Positions 1 through 9,104 of a DNA stretch of 64,000 nt are shown one piece after another; position 1 is the stretch's first letter; each line of letters begins with the position of its first letter. A model generated the notes under the pieces. It made no database searches, had not been told where the DNA came from, and saw nothing but the letters and a program-made list of their open reading frames with translations. This stretch comes from CAWJJM01 sp963843275 (GTDB lineage: Bacteria; Acidobacteriota; Thermoanaerobaculia; Multivoradales; JBCCEF01): positions 148,379-212,378 of the forward strand of contig CAWJJM010000011.1 in NCBI GenBank assembly GCA_963843275.1, given 5' to 3'. The position numbers and the translations under genes were made by a program.

Positions 1-815
1 ACGGCCGGCCGCTGCAGGGCTCCGACAACGTCTACGCCTTCTTCGAGGGCACGGTCGGCAAGCAGACGGTGCTGGGGATCAACGACCGGCCGGCCCTGGA
101 GGGGGCGCGGCGGGTGACGGTGGAGCCGATCGCCGACGAGCGCATGCTGCGGCGCTGGAGCTGGATCGAGGACAACCGGCGCAAGGTCGACGCGGCGACC
201 GGCGGGCGGGTCGGCTACGTCTACCTGCCGAACACGGCCGGCCAGGGCTTCGAGTACTTCAACCGCTTCTACTTCTCCCAGGTCGACAAGGACGCCGTCA
301 TCCTCGACGAGCGCGGCAACGGCGGCGGCCAGGCGGCGAACTACATCCTCGAGGTGGTCACCCGCCCCTACCTGTCCTCGTGGAAGAACCGGTACGGCGA
401 CCTGTTCACCACGCCGGCCGGCGCCATCTTCGGGCCCAAGGCGATGCTGATCGACCAGTTCGCCGGCTCCGGCGGCGACTACATGCCCTACATGTTCCGC
501 TACCTGGGGGCCGGGCCGCTGATCGGCACCCGCACCTGGGGCGGCCTGATCGGCGGCGGCCCGGTCGCCCCGCTGATCGACGGCGGCTTCCTCAACATCC
601 CCGTCTTCCGGTTCCTCGATCCCCACGGCGGCTGGTCGGTCGAGAACGAGGGCGTCGCCCCCGACATCGAGGTCGAGCAGACGCCGAAGGAGGTCATCGC
701 CGGCCATGACCCGCAGCTCGAGCGCACCATCGCCGAGATCGAGAAGGCGCTCGAGGGCTACACGCCCCCGAACCCCGCGGAGGCGCCGCCCATCCCGACG
801 CCGGCGAAACCCTAA
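1..815 (+). CDS. Tricorn-like S41 serine protease, C-terminal part (5' end outside window)
   Basis: This frame is open from the first bases of the window to a TAA at 813, so about 270 C-terminal residues are present and the N-terminal propeller, if any, lies outside. The sequence matches the C-terminal catalytic half of tricorn-type S41 peptidases. It has the end of a PDZ-like segment (VLGINDRPALEGARRVTV), the strand VGYVYLPN, the block ILDERGNGGGQ, and the nucleophile region FAGSGGDYMPYMFR, where the Ser is the expected catalytic residue. In this family the enzyme degrades oligopeptides, and many bacterial homologues are exported. The last ~25 residues are Pro-rich. The next gene is convergent. 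The family is clear; the precise substrate is not known. Confidence 0.9.
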   Translation, partial: GRPLQGSDNVYAFFEGTVGKQTVLGINDRPALEGARRVTVEPIADERMLRRWSWIEDNRRKVDAATGGRVGYVYLPNTAGQGFEYFNRFYFSQVDKDAVILDERGNGGGQAANYILEVVTRPYLSSWKNRYGDLFTTPAGAIFGPKAMLIDQFAGSGGDYMPYMFRYLGAGPLIGTRTWGGLIGGGPVAPLIDGGFLNIPVFRFLDPHGGWSVENEGVAPDIEVEQTPKEVIAGHDPQLERTIAEIEKALEGYTPPNPAEAPPIPTPAKP

Positions 816-855
816 GCGAGAGGGCGGAGGCGGGCGCGTCCGCGGCGCCGTCGGC

Positions 856-3800
856 TCAGGTCGGGGGCACCGGCACCTCGCCGGTGGAGACCAGCTCGAG
901 CTTCCAGCCCTCGGCCGCGGTGCCTGCCAGGTCGACGTGCCCGGCGAGGAACTGCAGGCGCCCGGTGTCGGGGCCGCGGGCGGTGCAGAAGCGGTCCTGG
1001 AGGAAGAACGGCGGGGTGGCCTGGTAGAAGAGGGTGGCGCGGACCGCGGCGGGCGGCGCCGGGAGCTCGGCGAGGTCGACCGCGTAGACCAGCGAGTCGC
1101 CGCCCCCGGTGACGTAGTCGGGGTCGTCGCCGACCCCGAAGGCCCCCGCCTCCGCCGCCAGGTCGGGACCGGCGCCCAGCGCGGCGGCGATGGCGGCGCG
1201 GTCGGCCTCCGGCAGGGTCCCGTGCGGCAGGATGCGGTTGTCCTTGGCCTTGGTGCAGATCGACAGGAAGCTGGTGGTCAGCGGCGGCCGCGCCGGGACG
1301 TCGACGCCGCACTCGGGGTGGCGGCCCGGCGGCGGAGCGGTGACCAGCTCCTGGTAGACCTGCGCCTGGTCCTGGCGCTCGATCACCTGGTGGTGGGGCT
1401 GGAACACCAGCTCGTCCGGGTGCAGCCGGGCCGAGCAGTCCGGCATCCACCACAGCTCGCCGGGGAGCGGCCGGCCGGCCGCGTCCACCAGCACGCCGGC
1501 GCCGTCGCTGCGCCCCGAGGCCCACACCACGGCGCCGCGGCCGTCGAGCACCTCGAGGCGCAGGAAGGCGCGCCGGAAGCCGACCCCCGACGGGAACTTG
1601 TGCCCCACCCGGCTGGTGACCGTCACCGGCACGCGCAGCCGGCCGCCGGCGCGGCGGATCTCACCCACCTCCACCTCCGCGGTGGTCGCCGCGGCCTGGT
1701 CGAGCATCGCCCGCTCGGTCCACAGCAGCGGGTCGAGGCCGAGCGACACCAGCATCGGGTCCTGGGTGCGGATGCCGAGCACGTCGGGGAACTGCTGCGC
1801 CATCTTGACGAAGAAGAGGTTCAGGCCCACCAGCGTGTGGCGGGCGTAGGCGTCACGCACCTCGAGGTCGATGTCCGCCGCCGGCAGGGCGTGCTCGGCC
1901 TGGGGGAAGCTCGAGTGCTCCTGGATGCCGGCGATCTTCGAGCGGTAGGGCGTGCCGGCGGCGTCGGCGCTCGGCATGTGGCAGCCCTGGCACGACTGCG
2001 CGCGCTCGCCCGCCCCGAACGGCAGCGGCCCCTGCGGCGTGGTCCCGACGCGGTAGGAGCTGAAGGCCCACTCCGGGTAGGTGGTCTGCTCGTAGACCTC
2101 GCCGAGGCGCTCGCCGGCGCGGGTGAAGACCGGCAGGTGCACGGTGTGGCAGCTCCCGCACAGCTCGGAGCTGCGCACCGCGGCGCTCTCCACCGCGGTG
2201 ATCCCGAGAGCGTTCTCCATCGGCTTGACCTTCGGCGCGGCGAACGGCCCGTAGAGCTCCTCCGGCGGACCCACCAGGAAACTGCCGGTAAAGGTGCGGG
2301 CGAAGCCGCGGGCCCCCGGGTTGAGGAACTCCTGCCGCTCGCGGACGCAGCGGTTCTCCGGCCGGTCGAGGGCCGGGCCGTCGCCCTCGCCGACCAGCAT
2401 GTGGTGACAGGCGGTGCACGAGATGCCGTCGCGGGCGAGCGCCCCGTAGGCGGCCAGCCGGGCCCCGGGGTCGTCGTCCGGCCAGGGCACCGCGTCGGCG
2501 ACCTCCCGCAGGAAGGGCGTGCAGTCGTCGCCCGCGCCCGCCCCGCCGCCCCGCCGGTGCGCCGCCAGCGGCCGCACGCCGTCGACGTGGAACTGGCGCT
2601 GCCCCGTCACCCCGTGGCAGCCCAGGCAGGTGTCCTGGACGACGGGCGAGATCGTCGGGTGGAAGGTCTGGGTCTCGCTGGCGAGCTGGGCGTAGAAGAT
2701 CGGATCGCGTCCGCCCAGGCCCATCGGCGAGGTGCGCCAGGTGGCGTAGGGGGACAGGTTGAGCAGCAGATCCCCGCTCTGCGGGTCGGGCGCGGTCATG
2801 TCGAACTGCAGGCCCGTCCCGCCGGCGTCGTGGCAACCGATGCACTGGTCGGAGGTGACGAACTGGCTGGCGGCGGTGAGCGCGCCGGCGTGCGCCCAGA
2901 CGTTGTCGTAGGTCTCCGACGGCAGCGCTTCGACGGTCTCCCGGCCGGGGGCCGGCTGGCGGCCGGACGCCAGGGCGGCCACCGCCGGGTCCGCCACCAC
3001 CCGGGGGCTGCCCAGCCGCTCGGCGTCGTCGCCGGGCAGCGAGACCAGGCGATGGTGGCTGGGGATCGCCTTCGGGGTGAAGAAGTGCTGGCTGAGGAAG
3101 ACCAGCGGCCGCCCCGGCTCGCCCTCGACGTTGACCAGGCTGGCGAAGGTGAAGTCGGCCTCCGCGGAGGCGTGGCAGTTGGTGCAGTACTGTCCGAAGC
3201 CCATGTACGGGTAGCGGTTGGGCGGACCGGCGGGCCAGTCCGGGTCCCAGCCGCTCCAGCCGAACCAGCCCCAGAACCAGCCGTCCTGCGAGGCCTGGCG
3301 GTCGCGCACCATCACCGCGGCGCCGCTGGTCGGCAGCAGGTGGGTGGGGTCGACGCCGGCGCAGGCGGCCGCCGGCGCCGGGTACATCTCCTTGACCATC
3401 ACGGCCCCGTCGGGGATCGGCTCCGGCGCCGCCGGCGGCGGGGCATCGACCGGCCGGTTGGCGTGCAGCCAGTCGATCATCTCCGGCGAGTACCAGATCA
3501 CCACCGGCGCGTGGGTGCCGTGGTACCGGCCCACCCAGGCGCCGTCCTCGAGCGTGGCGGTGAACGGCCCGGTGTCGCGGACCCCCTTGTCCCGCTTCCA
3601 GCCGTGGGCGGCGTCGCGGTGGCAGAAGTCGCGCAGAAACTCCCCGAGGAGCTCCTCGTAGCGGTCGAGCGGCAGCGCGGCGGGGTGCCGGATCCCCTCC
3701 GCCAGCGCCGCGCAGCGGGCGGGATCGCGCGGCAGCAGGGGCTCGGGCCGCGCGGCGGAGCACTCGAGCTCGCCGCGGGCCGGCACGGCCCCCAGGGCGA

Positions 3801-3858
3801 GCGCGACCGCGGCGGCGACGGCGGCGCGGCGGGCGCGCCCGGCGTGGATCGAGGACAT
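856..3858 (-). CDS. Large exported six-heme cytochrome c family protein
   Basis: The product is about 1000 residues. It starts with a signal peptide (hydrophobic run AAVAAAVALALGAVPARG), so it should act in the periplasm or at the cell surface. Six heme-binding CXXCH motifs are visible, in order CTNCH, CIGCH, CLGCH, CTACH, CGSCH and CQGCH, scattered through the first ~640 residues. The remainder is a non-heme, probably beta-rich domain. The start at 3858 is chosen because the signal peptide begins there; an in-frame upstream extension is Arg-rich and has no protein-like character. An AT-rich patch sits about 90-105 bases upstream. The protein is much longer than a typical hexaheme cytochrome, and its substrate is unknown. 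Electron transfer is the safe role. The gene is convergent with the tricorn-like protease. Confidence 0.85.
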   Translation of the reverse strand: MSSIHAGRARRAAVAAAVALALGAVPARGELECSAARPEPLLPRDPARCAALAEGIRHPAALPLDRYEELLGEFLRDFCHRDAAHGWKRDKGVRDTGPFTATLEDGAWVGRYHGTHAPVVIWYSPEMIDWLHANRPVDAPPPAAPEPIPDGAVMVKEMYPAPAAACAGVDPTHLLPTSGAAVMVRDRQASQDGWFWGWFGWSGWDPDWPAGPPNRYPYMGFGQYCTNCHASAEADFTFASLVNVEGEPGRPLVFLSQHFFTPKAIPSHHRLVSLPGDDAERLGSPRVVADPAVAALASGRQPAPGRETVEALPSETYDNVWAHAGALTAASQFVTSDQCIGCHDAGGTGLQFDMTAPDPQSGDLLLNLSPYATWRTSPMGLGGRDPIFYAQLASETQTFHPTISPVVQDTCLGCHGVTGQRQFHVDGVRPLAAHRRGGGAGAGDDCTPFLREVADAVPWPDDDPGARLAAYGALARDGISCTACHHMLVGEGDGPALDRPENRCVRERQEFLNPGARGFARTFTGSFLVGPPEELYGPFAAPKVKPMENALGITAVESAAVRSSELCGSCHTVHLPVFTRAGERLGEVYEQTTYPEWAFSSYRVGTTPQGPLPFGAGERAQSCQGCHMPSADAAGTPYRSKIAGIQEHSSFPQAEHALPAADIDLEVRDAYARHTLVGLNLFFVKMAQQFPDVLGIRTQDPMLVSLGLDPLLWTERAMLDQAAATTAEVEVGEIRRAGGRLRVPVTVTSRVGHKFPSGVGFRRAFLRLEVLDGRGAVVWASGRSDGAGVLVDAAGRPLPGELWWMPDCSARLHPDELVFQPHHQVIERQDQAQVYQELVTAPPPGRHPECGVDVPARPPLTTSFLSICTKAKDNRILPHGTLPEADRAAIAAALGAGPDLAAEAGAFGVGDDPDYVTGGGDSLVYAVDLAELPAPPAAVRATLFYQATPPFFLQDRFCTARGPDTGRLQFLAGHVDLAGTAAEGWKLELVSTGEVPVPPT

Positions 3859-3941
3859 GGTCCCTCCGCTCCGCGCCCGCACCGCCGGCCGCGCGACCTC
3901 TCTCGAGGACGCCCCCCCGTCGCGCCGCCGCCGGTACCGAG

Positions 3942-3970
3942 CGCGCGTAATTGCGTAATTCAATCGCGCG
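3942..3970 (-). promoter_or_regulatory. AT-rich patch upstream of the six-heme cytochrome gene, possible promoter/operator
   Basis: A 17-base AT-rich run (3948-3964) with a direct repeat of TAATT is flanked on both sides by CGCGCG. It lies about 90-105 bases before the cytochrome start and stands out sharply in GC-rich DNA. On the minus strand it contains TTGAAT, but I see no good -10 hexamer at standard spacing. A regulator site is equally possible. Confidence 0.3.
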
Positions 3971-4071
3971 CCATCAGACCAGAACCCGCCCCACCGGTCA
4001 ACCCGCGCCGCCGTCCCGGGCTCCGCCGGCGCCGCGCCCCCCGACCGGAGAGAGGTACCCGCCACCTCGTT

Positions 4072-5163
4072 CTAGGGGGCGGCGAGGCCGGTCCAGGACA
4101 CGCCCAGCTCCACGTCCGGCTTCGGGGGGTGGAGGTAGCGGGCCAGGTAGCGGTAGATGTCGCGGCGCACCTTCCACGCTTCCGGGGTGTCGAGGCGGTC
4201 GAAGCTGTGGCCGCCGGGCAGGTCGTAGATCTGGACCTCGAAGTCCTTCCCCGCCGCCTTCAGCGCCTGCACCAGGTGCTCGACCTCGATCACGTTGACG
4301 TCCTCGTCCGACCGGTTGCCGTGGATGCGCACCGGGCGCGTCAGCTTGTCGACGTTCCACACCGGGCTGCGCCGCTTGTACTCGGGGAGGTTCTCGTTGG
4401 CGCTCTGGCCGAGGAAGTAGTCGGCGGCGTAGAGGTCGCGGTAGCCCTGGTCGGAGTAGCCCATGCGCAGGACGAGGTCGGACACCGGCACGCCGGCGAA
4501 GCCGACGACGTAGCGGTCGGGGTGGTCGAACAGGCTCATCAGGGTGATCAGCCCGCCGTGGCTCCAGCCGATCAGGCCCACCCGGTCGGGATCGACCCGC
4601 GGGTGGTTGGCCACCGCCCAGTCGCGGGCGGCGAGGACGTCGCCGACCTCGCGGCCGCCGTAGTCGATGTCCTCGTACGTGCCGCGGCCGTAGCCGGTCG
4701 AGCCACGGTACTCCGGCGCCACCACGATGTAGCCCTGCGCCATCAGCTCGCGCACCACGTGCGTGTAGTAGGTGTCGAAGTCGCCGTGCACGCCGCCGTG
4801 GGGGAAGACCAGCAGCGGCAGCTTCTGGCGCCCGAAGTCGGCCCTCGGGGTGAACAGGTAGGCGTAGAACTTCACCGGGTTGCCGGCACCGATGCCGGTC
4901 GGGTTGGCCTCCCGCCACTTCGGCGGCCCGTAGATCCGCACCTTCTCGACGACGGCCACGTCCCCCACCCGCTCGAACCACAGGTCGTCGTCGATCTTCT
5001 TGGCGAGCTCGTCGAGCCGGTGGCGCAGCGCGACGCCGAGCTCGCCGAGCTGCTCGGCGCCGGCGGGCGGCGCGGCCGGCTGCTGCGCCGCCGCGGCCGT
5101 CGCCGCCAGCGTCAGGGCGGCGCACAGCGCCGCCGCGGTTCCCCTTGGTGAAAGCAGTCGCAT
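4072..5163 (-). CDS. Exported S9-family prolyl oligopeptidase-like serine peptidase
   Basis: The 363-residue protein has an alpha/beta-hydrolase fold with a signal peptide (cleavage probably near residue 26, AAAAQ). The nucleophile elbow is GWSHGG with Ser201, the oxyanion segment is VFPHGG (119-124), and EYRGSTGYG (151-159) is typical of dipeptidyl/acylaminoacyl peptidases. The acid is Asp287 or Asp289 in NRSDEDVN, and the base is His319 in LPGGHSF. The usual N-terminal beta-propeller of S9 enzymes is missing; about 100 residues precede the catalytic domain, so it resembles the stand-alone hydrolase form. It probably cleaves short peptides or esters in the periplasm. It shares its strand with the cytochrome gene downstream, separated by about 210 bases. 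Confidence 0.88.
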   Translation of the reverse strand: MRLLSPRGTAAALCAALTLAATAAAAQQPAAPPAGAEQLGELGVALRHRLDELAKKIDDDLWFERVGDVAVVEKVRIYGPPKWREANPTGIGAGNPVKFYAYLFTPRADFGRQKLPLLVFPHGGVHGDFDTYYTHVVRELMAQGYIVVAPEYRGSTGYGRGTYEDIDYGGREVGDVLAARDWAVANHPRVDPDRVGLIGWSHGGLITLMSLFDHPDRYVVGFAGVPVSDLVLRMGYSDQGYRDLYAADYFLGQSANENLPEYKRRSPVWNVDKLTRPVRIHGNRSDEDVNVIEVEHLVQALKAAGKDFEVQIYDLPGGHSFDRLDTPEAWKVRRDIYRYLARYLHPPKPDVELGVSWTGLAAP

Positions 5164-5273
5164 CGGATCCGTCCCCCACGCTCTGGAGTCGATCGGAGTG
5201 GCCTCGGGCGAGGCCGTCGGACCCGTCGACTGTATCGGAACGTCGCCGGCCCGCCCCGGGTGGGAGCCGCGGA

Positions 5274-5311
5274 CGGAAAACGCCCCGGACCGGCGGGACC
5301 GGCCCGGGGCG
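5274..5311 (-). terminator. Intrinsic terminator after the BON-domain gene
   Basis: On the minus strand an 8-bp GC stem (5311-5304 paired with 5288-5281), with a smaller inner hairpin (CCGG pairs) in the loop, is followed at once by TTTT (5280-5277). It begins 27 bases beyond the stop of the BON gene, where its terminator should be. Confidence 0.65.
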
Positions 5312-5337
5312 GGTGGTTCCGGGCGACGCTCGCCCGC

Positions 5338-5790
5338 TCAGTGCACGGCGGGCTGCGCGCCGCCGGTCTCGAGCCGGTTCTCGACCCCGGCGACGCCGCG
5401 CACCGCGGCGACCCGCGCGATCAGTCGTGACACCTCGTCGGGCTGCACCGGGCCGGTGAGGGTGACGTGGCCGCCGGCCGCGGTGACCCGCACCGCCGAC
5501 GGCTCTTCGATCACGTGCCCCATCTCGGAGCGGACGCGGTCGACGAGGACGCCGTCCGGGATGCGCTCGCCCTCCATGCGGCGGCGCGCCTCCAGCGCCC
5601 GGCCGCGGGCGCGGTTGGCCACGTCGCGGCCGACGGCGCGCAGGGCACGGCCGCCGCGACGCCCGTAGTGGGCCAGCTTGTCGCGGCTCAGGGCGCGGCG
5701 GCGCCGGCCCTGCTGCGGATCGAGCAGGTAGGTGAGGCCGGCCCCGAGGGCGGCGCCGGCGGTGAGGAGCAGTGCTGTGGACTTGCGCAT
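5338..5790 (-). CDS. BON-domain membrane-associated protein
   Basis: The product is 150 residues. The start at 5790 is preferred over a GTG eight codons earlier because a strong AAAGGAGG lies 10 bases upstream of it and would be inside the longer version. The N-terminus has one hydrophobic segment (residues 5-23) followed by LLDPQQGRRRR, a motif common in small inner-membrane proteins. Residues ~80-140 form a BON domain (VDRVRSEMGH, then VTLTGPVQPDEV), a fold that binds membranes or peptidoglycan and is often induced by osmotic or envelope stress. Function beyond membrane association is not known. The gene is monocistronic, with its own terminator. Confidence 0.85.
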   Translation of the reverse strand: MRKSTALLLTAGAALGAGLTYLLDPQQGRRRRALSRDKLAHYGRRGGRALRAVGRDVANRARGRALEARRRMEGERIPDGVLVDRVRSEMGHVIEEPSAVRVTAAGGHVTLTGPVQPDEVSRLIARVAAVRGVAGVENRLETGGAQPAVH

Positions 5791-6002
5791 CTCGAGAGGT
5801 TGCCTCCTTTCCACGGCGCCCGGGAGCGCCGGATGGTTCGTCGAAAACGTGAGCGCGACAACTCGCGATGCCCCGAGGAGAAAAGGGAAGCTCCGGGACG
5901 GCCAGTTGCCGCGCTCCCACCCCGTTGTTTCTGCAAGAGGTGTTCCGCGACCCGCCTCGCGGCGCGCGGCGACCGCCGCGGGCCTTCGGCTACCATTGCC
6001 GC

Positions 6003-7250
6003 ATGGTCGGCCTGGACGACATCCGCGCCGCCCGCCGGCGCCTCGCCGGCGCCGTGGGCGACACCCCGTGCCGCCCCGCCCACCGGCCCGACCGGCTCGG
6101 TGGCGGCGAGATCCACCTGAAGTTCGAGAACCTCCACCCCACCGGGTCCTTCAAGGAGCGCGGCGCGCTCAACAAGCTGCTCTCGCTCGGTGATGACGAG
6201 CGCGCCCGCGGGGTGATCACCGCCAGCGCCGGCAACCACGCCCAGGCACTCGCCTACCACGCCCACCGCCTGGGGATCGCCACCACCGTGGTGATGCCCG
6301 AGGCGACGCCGCTGGTGAAGGTCTCCAACACCCGCCGCCACGGCGCCGAGGTCGTGCTCCACGGCGCGACCTTCGACGACGCGGTCGACGAGGCCGTGCG
6401 GCGTCGCGACGCCTCCGGCAAGGTGCTCGTCCACGCCTTCGACGACCCGGTGGTGATCGCCGGCCAGGGCACCCTCGGTCTCGAGCTCGCCGAGCAGGTG
6501 CCGGACATCGCGACCGTGGTGGTGCCGGTCGGCGGCGGCGGGCTGATCTCGGGCACCGCGGTGGCGCTGAAGTCGCTCCGCCCGACGGTCAAGGTGATCG
6601 GCGTCGAGGCGGCCGCGGCGCCGTCGGCCCGCGCCTCGCGCGACGCCGGCCAGGTGGTGCGGATCGAGAGCTCCGAGACGCTCGCCGACGGCATCGCCAT
6701 CAAGCGCATCGGCGACCTCACCTTCCCGCTGCTCGAGCGCTGGGTCGACGACCTGGTGACGGTCGACGACGAGGAGATCGCGGCCGCCATCCTGCTCCTG
6801 CTCGAGCGCGAGAAGACCCTCGTCGAGGGCGCCGGGGCGGCCGGCGTCGCCGCCCTGATGGCGGGCCGCGTCGAGCGCGCCGAGGGGCCGCTGGTGCTGG
6901 TGCTCGCCGGCGGCAACATCGACGTCAACATCCTCTCGCGCATCATCGACCGCGGCCTGGTCGAGGACGGGCGGCTGGCGCGGCTCGTCGTGACGGTGCG
7001 CGACCGGCCGGGGATGCTGGCCCGCATCACCGCCGCGGTCGCCCGCCACGGCGCCAACGTCCTCGACAGCTCGCACAGCCGCGCCTTCGCCGACATCTCG
7101 GTGGGCGAGGTGGCGATCGTGCTGACGCTCGAGACCCGCGGCCGGCCGCACGTCGAGGAGATCGTCGCCGCGCTGGAGGCCGACGGCCACCGCGTGGAGG
7201 AGGAGGTCGGCCCCGCGCCGCGCGGCGCCGGCGCCACCGCCCCGGGCTGA
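6003..7250 (+). CDS. ilvA: Threonine ammonia-lyase with C-terminal ACT domain
   Basis: This PLP enzyme converts L-threonine to 2-oxobutanoate and ammonia, the first step towards isoleucine. The 415-residue protein has the PLP lysine in HPTGSFKERGA (Lys51), the SAGNHAQ block (76-82) that contacts substrate, and the phosphate-binding VPVGGGGLISG (Gly cluster 178-181). From about residue 325 there is a single ACT domain (VTVRDRPGMLARITAAVA), the usual site of allosteric control. The length and single ACT domain fit the medium form of the enzyme, between TdcB and the long two-ACT IlvA, so tdcB is an alternative name. No other branched-chain genes are nearby, so pathway use is inferred. Serine dehydratase activity cannot be excluded. 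Confidence 0.92.
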   Translation: MVGLDDIRAARRRLAGAVGDTPCRPAHRPDRLGGGEIHLKFENLHPTGSFKERGALNKLLSLGDDERARGVITASAGNHAQALAYHAHRLGIATTVVMPEATPLVKVSNTRRHGAEVVLHGATFDDAVDEAVRRRDASGKVLVHAFDDPVVIAGQGTLGLELAEQVPDIATVVVPVGGGGLISGTAVALKSLRPTVKVIGVEAAAAPSARASRDAGQVVRIESSETLADGIAIKRIGDLTFPLLERWVDDLVTVDDEEIAAAILLLLEREKTLVEGAGAAGVAALMAGRVERAEGPLVLVLAGGNIDVNILSRIIDRGLVEDGRLARLVVTVRDRPGMLARITAAVARHGANVLDSSHSRAFADISVGEVAIVLTLETRGRPHVEEIVAALEADGHRVEEEVGPAPRGAGATAPG

Positions 7251-7359
7251 GCCGCCCGGCGGGCGTGCTAGCCTCGACCCGTCACGCGCTCCGCGCCGCC
7301 GCCCCGCCGGCGCCCGCGGAGCGCCCGACCCCGACCCGGCAGCGAAAGGACCCTGGACG

Positions 7360-7851
7360 ATGAGCGACGCGGCGCCCCTGGTCAGCGTCATCATGGGCAG
7401 CACCTCCGACTGGGAGACGCTGCGCCATGCCGACGAGGCCCTGACCGAGCTCGGCATCCCCCACGAGTGCGAGGTGGTCTCCGCCCACCGCACGCCCGAG
7501 CGCATGCGCGAGTTCGCCCGCGGCGCCGAGGGGCGGGGCATCGAGGTGATCATCGCCGGGGCCGGCGGCGCCGCACACCTGCCGGGGATGGTGGCGGCGC
7601 AGACCCTGGTGCCGGTCCTCGGCGTGCCGGTGGAGAGCCGCGCCCTCTCCGGGCTCGACTCGCTGCTGTCGATCGTCCAGATGCCCGGCGGGGTGCCGGT
7701 CGGCACGCTGGCGATCGGCCGCTCCGGGGCGAAGAACGCGGCGCTGCTGGCGGCGGCGATCCTCGCCACCACCCGCCCCGAGCTGCGCGAACGGCTGCGC
7801 GCCTTCCGCGACGCGCAGGAGCGTCGCGTGCGGGAGTCGAAGCTGGGGTGA
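7360..7851 (+). CDS. purE: 5-(carboxyamino)imidazole ribonucleotide mutase
   Basis: Class I PurE moves the carboxylate of N5-CAIR to carbon 4 to give CAIR in purine synthesis. The 163-residue length is typical. Visible motifs are MGSTSDW (12-18), the SAHRTPER loop with His43, GAGGAAHLPGM and the QMPGGVPV loop near the active site. Its stop overlaps the GTG of purK, so the two are translationally coupled. PurK makes the N5-CAIR used here, so they form the two-step bacterial route. Confidence 0.96.
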   Translation: MSDAAPLVSVIMGSTSDWETLRHADEALTELGIPHECEVVSAHRTPERMREFARGAEGRGIEVIIAGAGGAAHLPGMVAAQTLVPVLGVPVESRALSGLDSLLSIVQMPGGVPVGTLAIGRSGAKNAALLAAAILATTRPELRERLRAFRDAQERRVRESKLG

Positions 7852-8981
7852 GCGGAGATCCGATCCTCCCGGGGGCGACGATCGGCGTCCTGGGCAGCGG
7901 GCAGCTCGGCCGCATGCTGGCCCTGGCGGCGCGCCGCATGGGCTACCGCGTCCACGTCTTCTCGCCCGGCACCGACACGCCCACCGGCCAGGTCGCCGAT
8001 CACGAGCACGCGGCGCCCTACGAGCACCTGGCGGCGGTGCGTGCCTTCGCCCGCCGGGTCGACGTGGTGACCTTCGAGTTCGAGAACGTCCCCGCCGCGA
8101 CCGCCGAGGCGGCCGCCGCCGAGGCGCCCGTGCGCCCCGCCGGCGAGGTCCTCCACGTGGCGCAGAACCGGCTGCGCGAGAAGCGGTTCCTGTCGGCGCG
8201 CGGCTTCCCGGTGGCGCCCCACCGCGAGGTGTCCTCCGCGGCGGAGCTCGCCGCCGCCCTCGACGCCGTGGGCACGCCGGCGGTGCTCAAGACCGCCGGC
8301 TGGGGCTACGACGGCAAGGGCCAGGAACGCATCGACGACCGGTCGCAGGCCGAGGCGGCGTGGCGGCGTCTCGACACCGACCAGGCCGTGCTCGAGGGCT
8401 TCGTCGACTTCGAGCGCGAGCTGTCGGTGGTCGCCGCGCGCGGCCTCGACGGCACGGTGGCCCACTACGGCCTGTTCGCCAACGACCACGTCGACCACAT
8501 CCTCGACGTCAGCGTGGCGCCGGCCCCGGTGGAGGCCCGCCTCGTCCACGAAGGCGCCGAGATCGCCCGCGGCATCCTCGAGGCGCTCGACGTGGTGGGG
8601 GTGCTCTGCGTCGAGCTGTTCCTGACCCGCGACGGGCGCCTGCTGGTCAACGAGATCGCCCCCCGGCCCCACAACTCCGGCCACCTGACCGTCGACGCCG
8701 CCGTGACCAGCCAGTTCGAGCAGCAGCTCCGCGCCGTCTGCGGCCTGCCGCTCGGCGCCCCCGCCCTGCTGCGCCCGGCGGCGATGGCCAACCTGCTCGG
8801 CGACCTGTGGCGCGACGGCACCCCGGACTGGCCGGCCGCCCTCGCCTTTCCCGGCGTCAAGCTCCACCTCTACGGCAAGGCCGACCCCCGCCCCGGCCGC
8901 AAGATGGGCCACCTCACCACTCTCGCCCCGACCGTCGAAGAGGCCCGCGCCACCGTCCTCGCCGCCCGCGCCGCGCTCTGA
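7848..8981 (+). CDS. purK: 5-(carboxyamino)imidazole ribonucleotide synthase
   Basis: This ATP-grasp enzyme makes N5-CAIR from AIR, bicarbonate and ATP. The protein is 377 residues, starting at the GTG that overlaps the purE stop as GTGA. The N-terminal GVLGSGQLGRMLALAA is the PurK nucleotide-like fold, and the segment from VTFEFENVP on is diagnostic. The ATP-grasp core includes LKTAGWGYDGKGQ, and the metal- and product-binding end reads NEIAPRPHNSGH. The C-terminus (HLYGKADPRPGRKMGH) is also family-typical. Expression should follow purE. Confidence 0.96.
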   Translation: MSGDPILPGATIGVLGSGQLGRMLALAARRMGYRVHVFSPGTDTPTGQVADHEHAAPYEHLAAVRAFARRVDVVTFEFENVPAATAEAAAAEAPVRPAGEVLHVAQNRLREKRFLSARGFPVAPHREVSSAAELAAALDAVGTPAVLKTAGWGYDGKGQERIDDRSQAEAAWRRLDTDQAVLEGFVDFERELSVVAARGLDGTVAHYGLFANDHVDHILDVSVAPAPVEARLVHEGAEIARGILEALDVVGVLCVELFLTRDGRLLVNEIAPRPHNSGHLTVDAAVTSQFEQQLRAVCGLPLGAPALLRPAAMANLLGDLWRDGTPDWPAALAFPGVKLHLYGKADPRPGRKMGHLTTLAPTVEEARATVLAARAAL

Positions 8982-9104
8982 CGGCCCGCCGGCGTGAAGC
9001 GTCGAGCGGTCACTCCGGCCCGCCCCGCGGCTCCGCGGCGCGCCGCGGGCAGCGGGTCGGGTAGCATCCGGCCCCACACCGAGACGAACGACAGGGAGGA
9101 AGCG

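Noticed and set aside
706..5151. A 1481-codon open frame on the + strand across the cytochrome and peptidase genes
   Set aside because: It is an Arg/Gly/Ala/Val-rich shadow of minus-strand genes with clear domains. GC-rich DNA rarely yields stops in the opposite frame.
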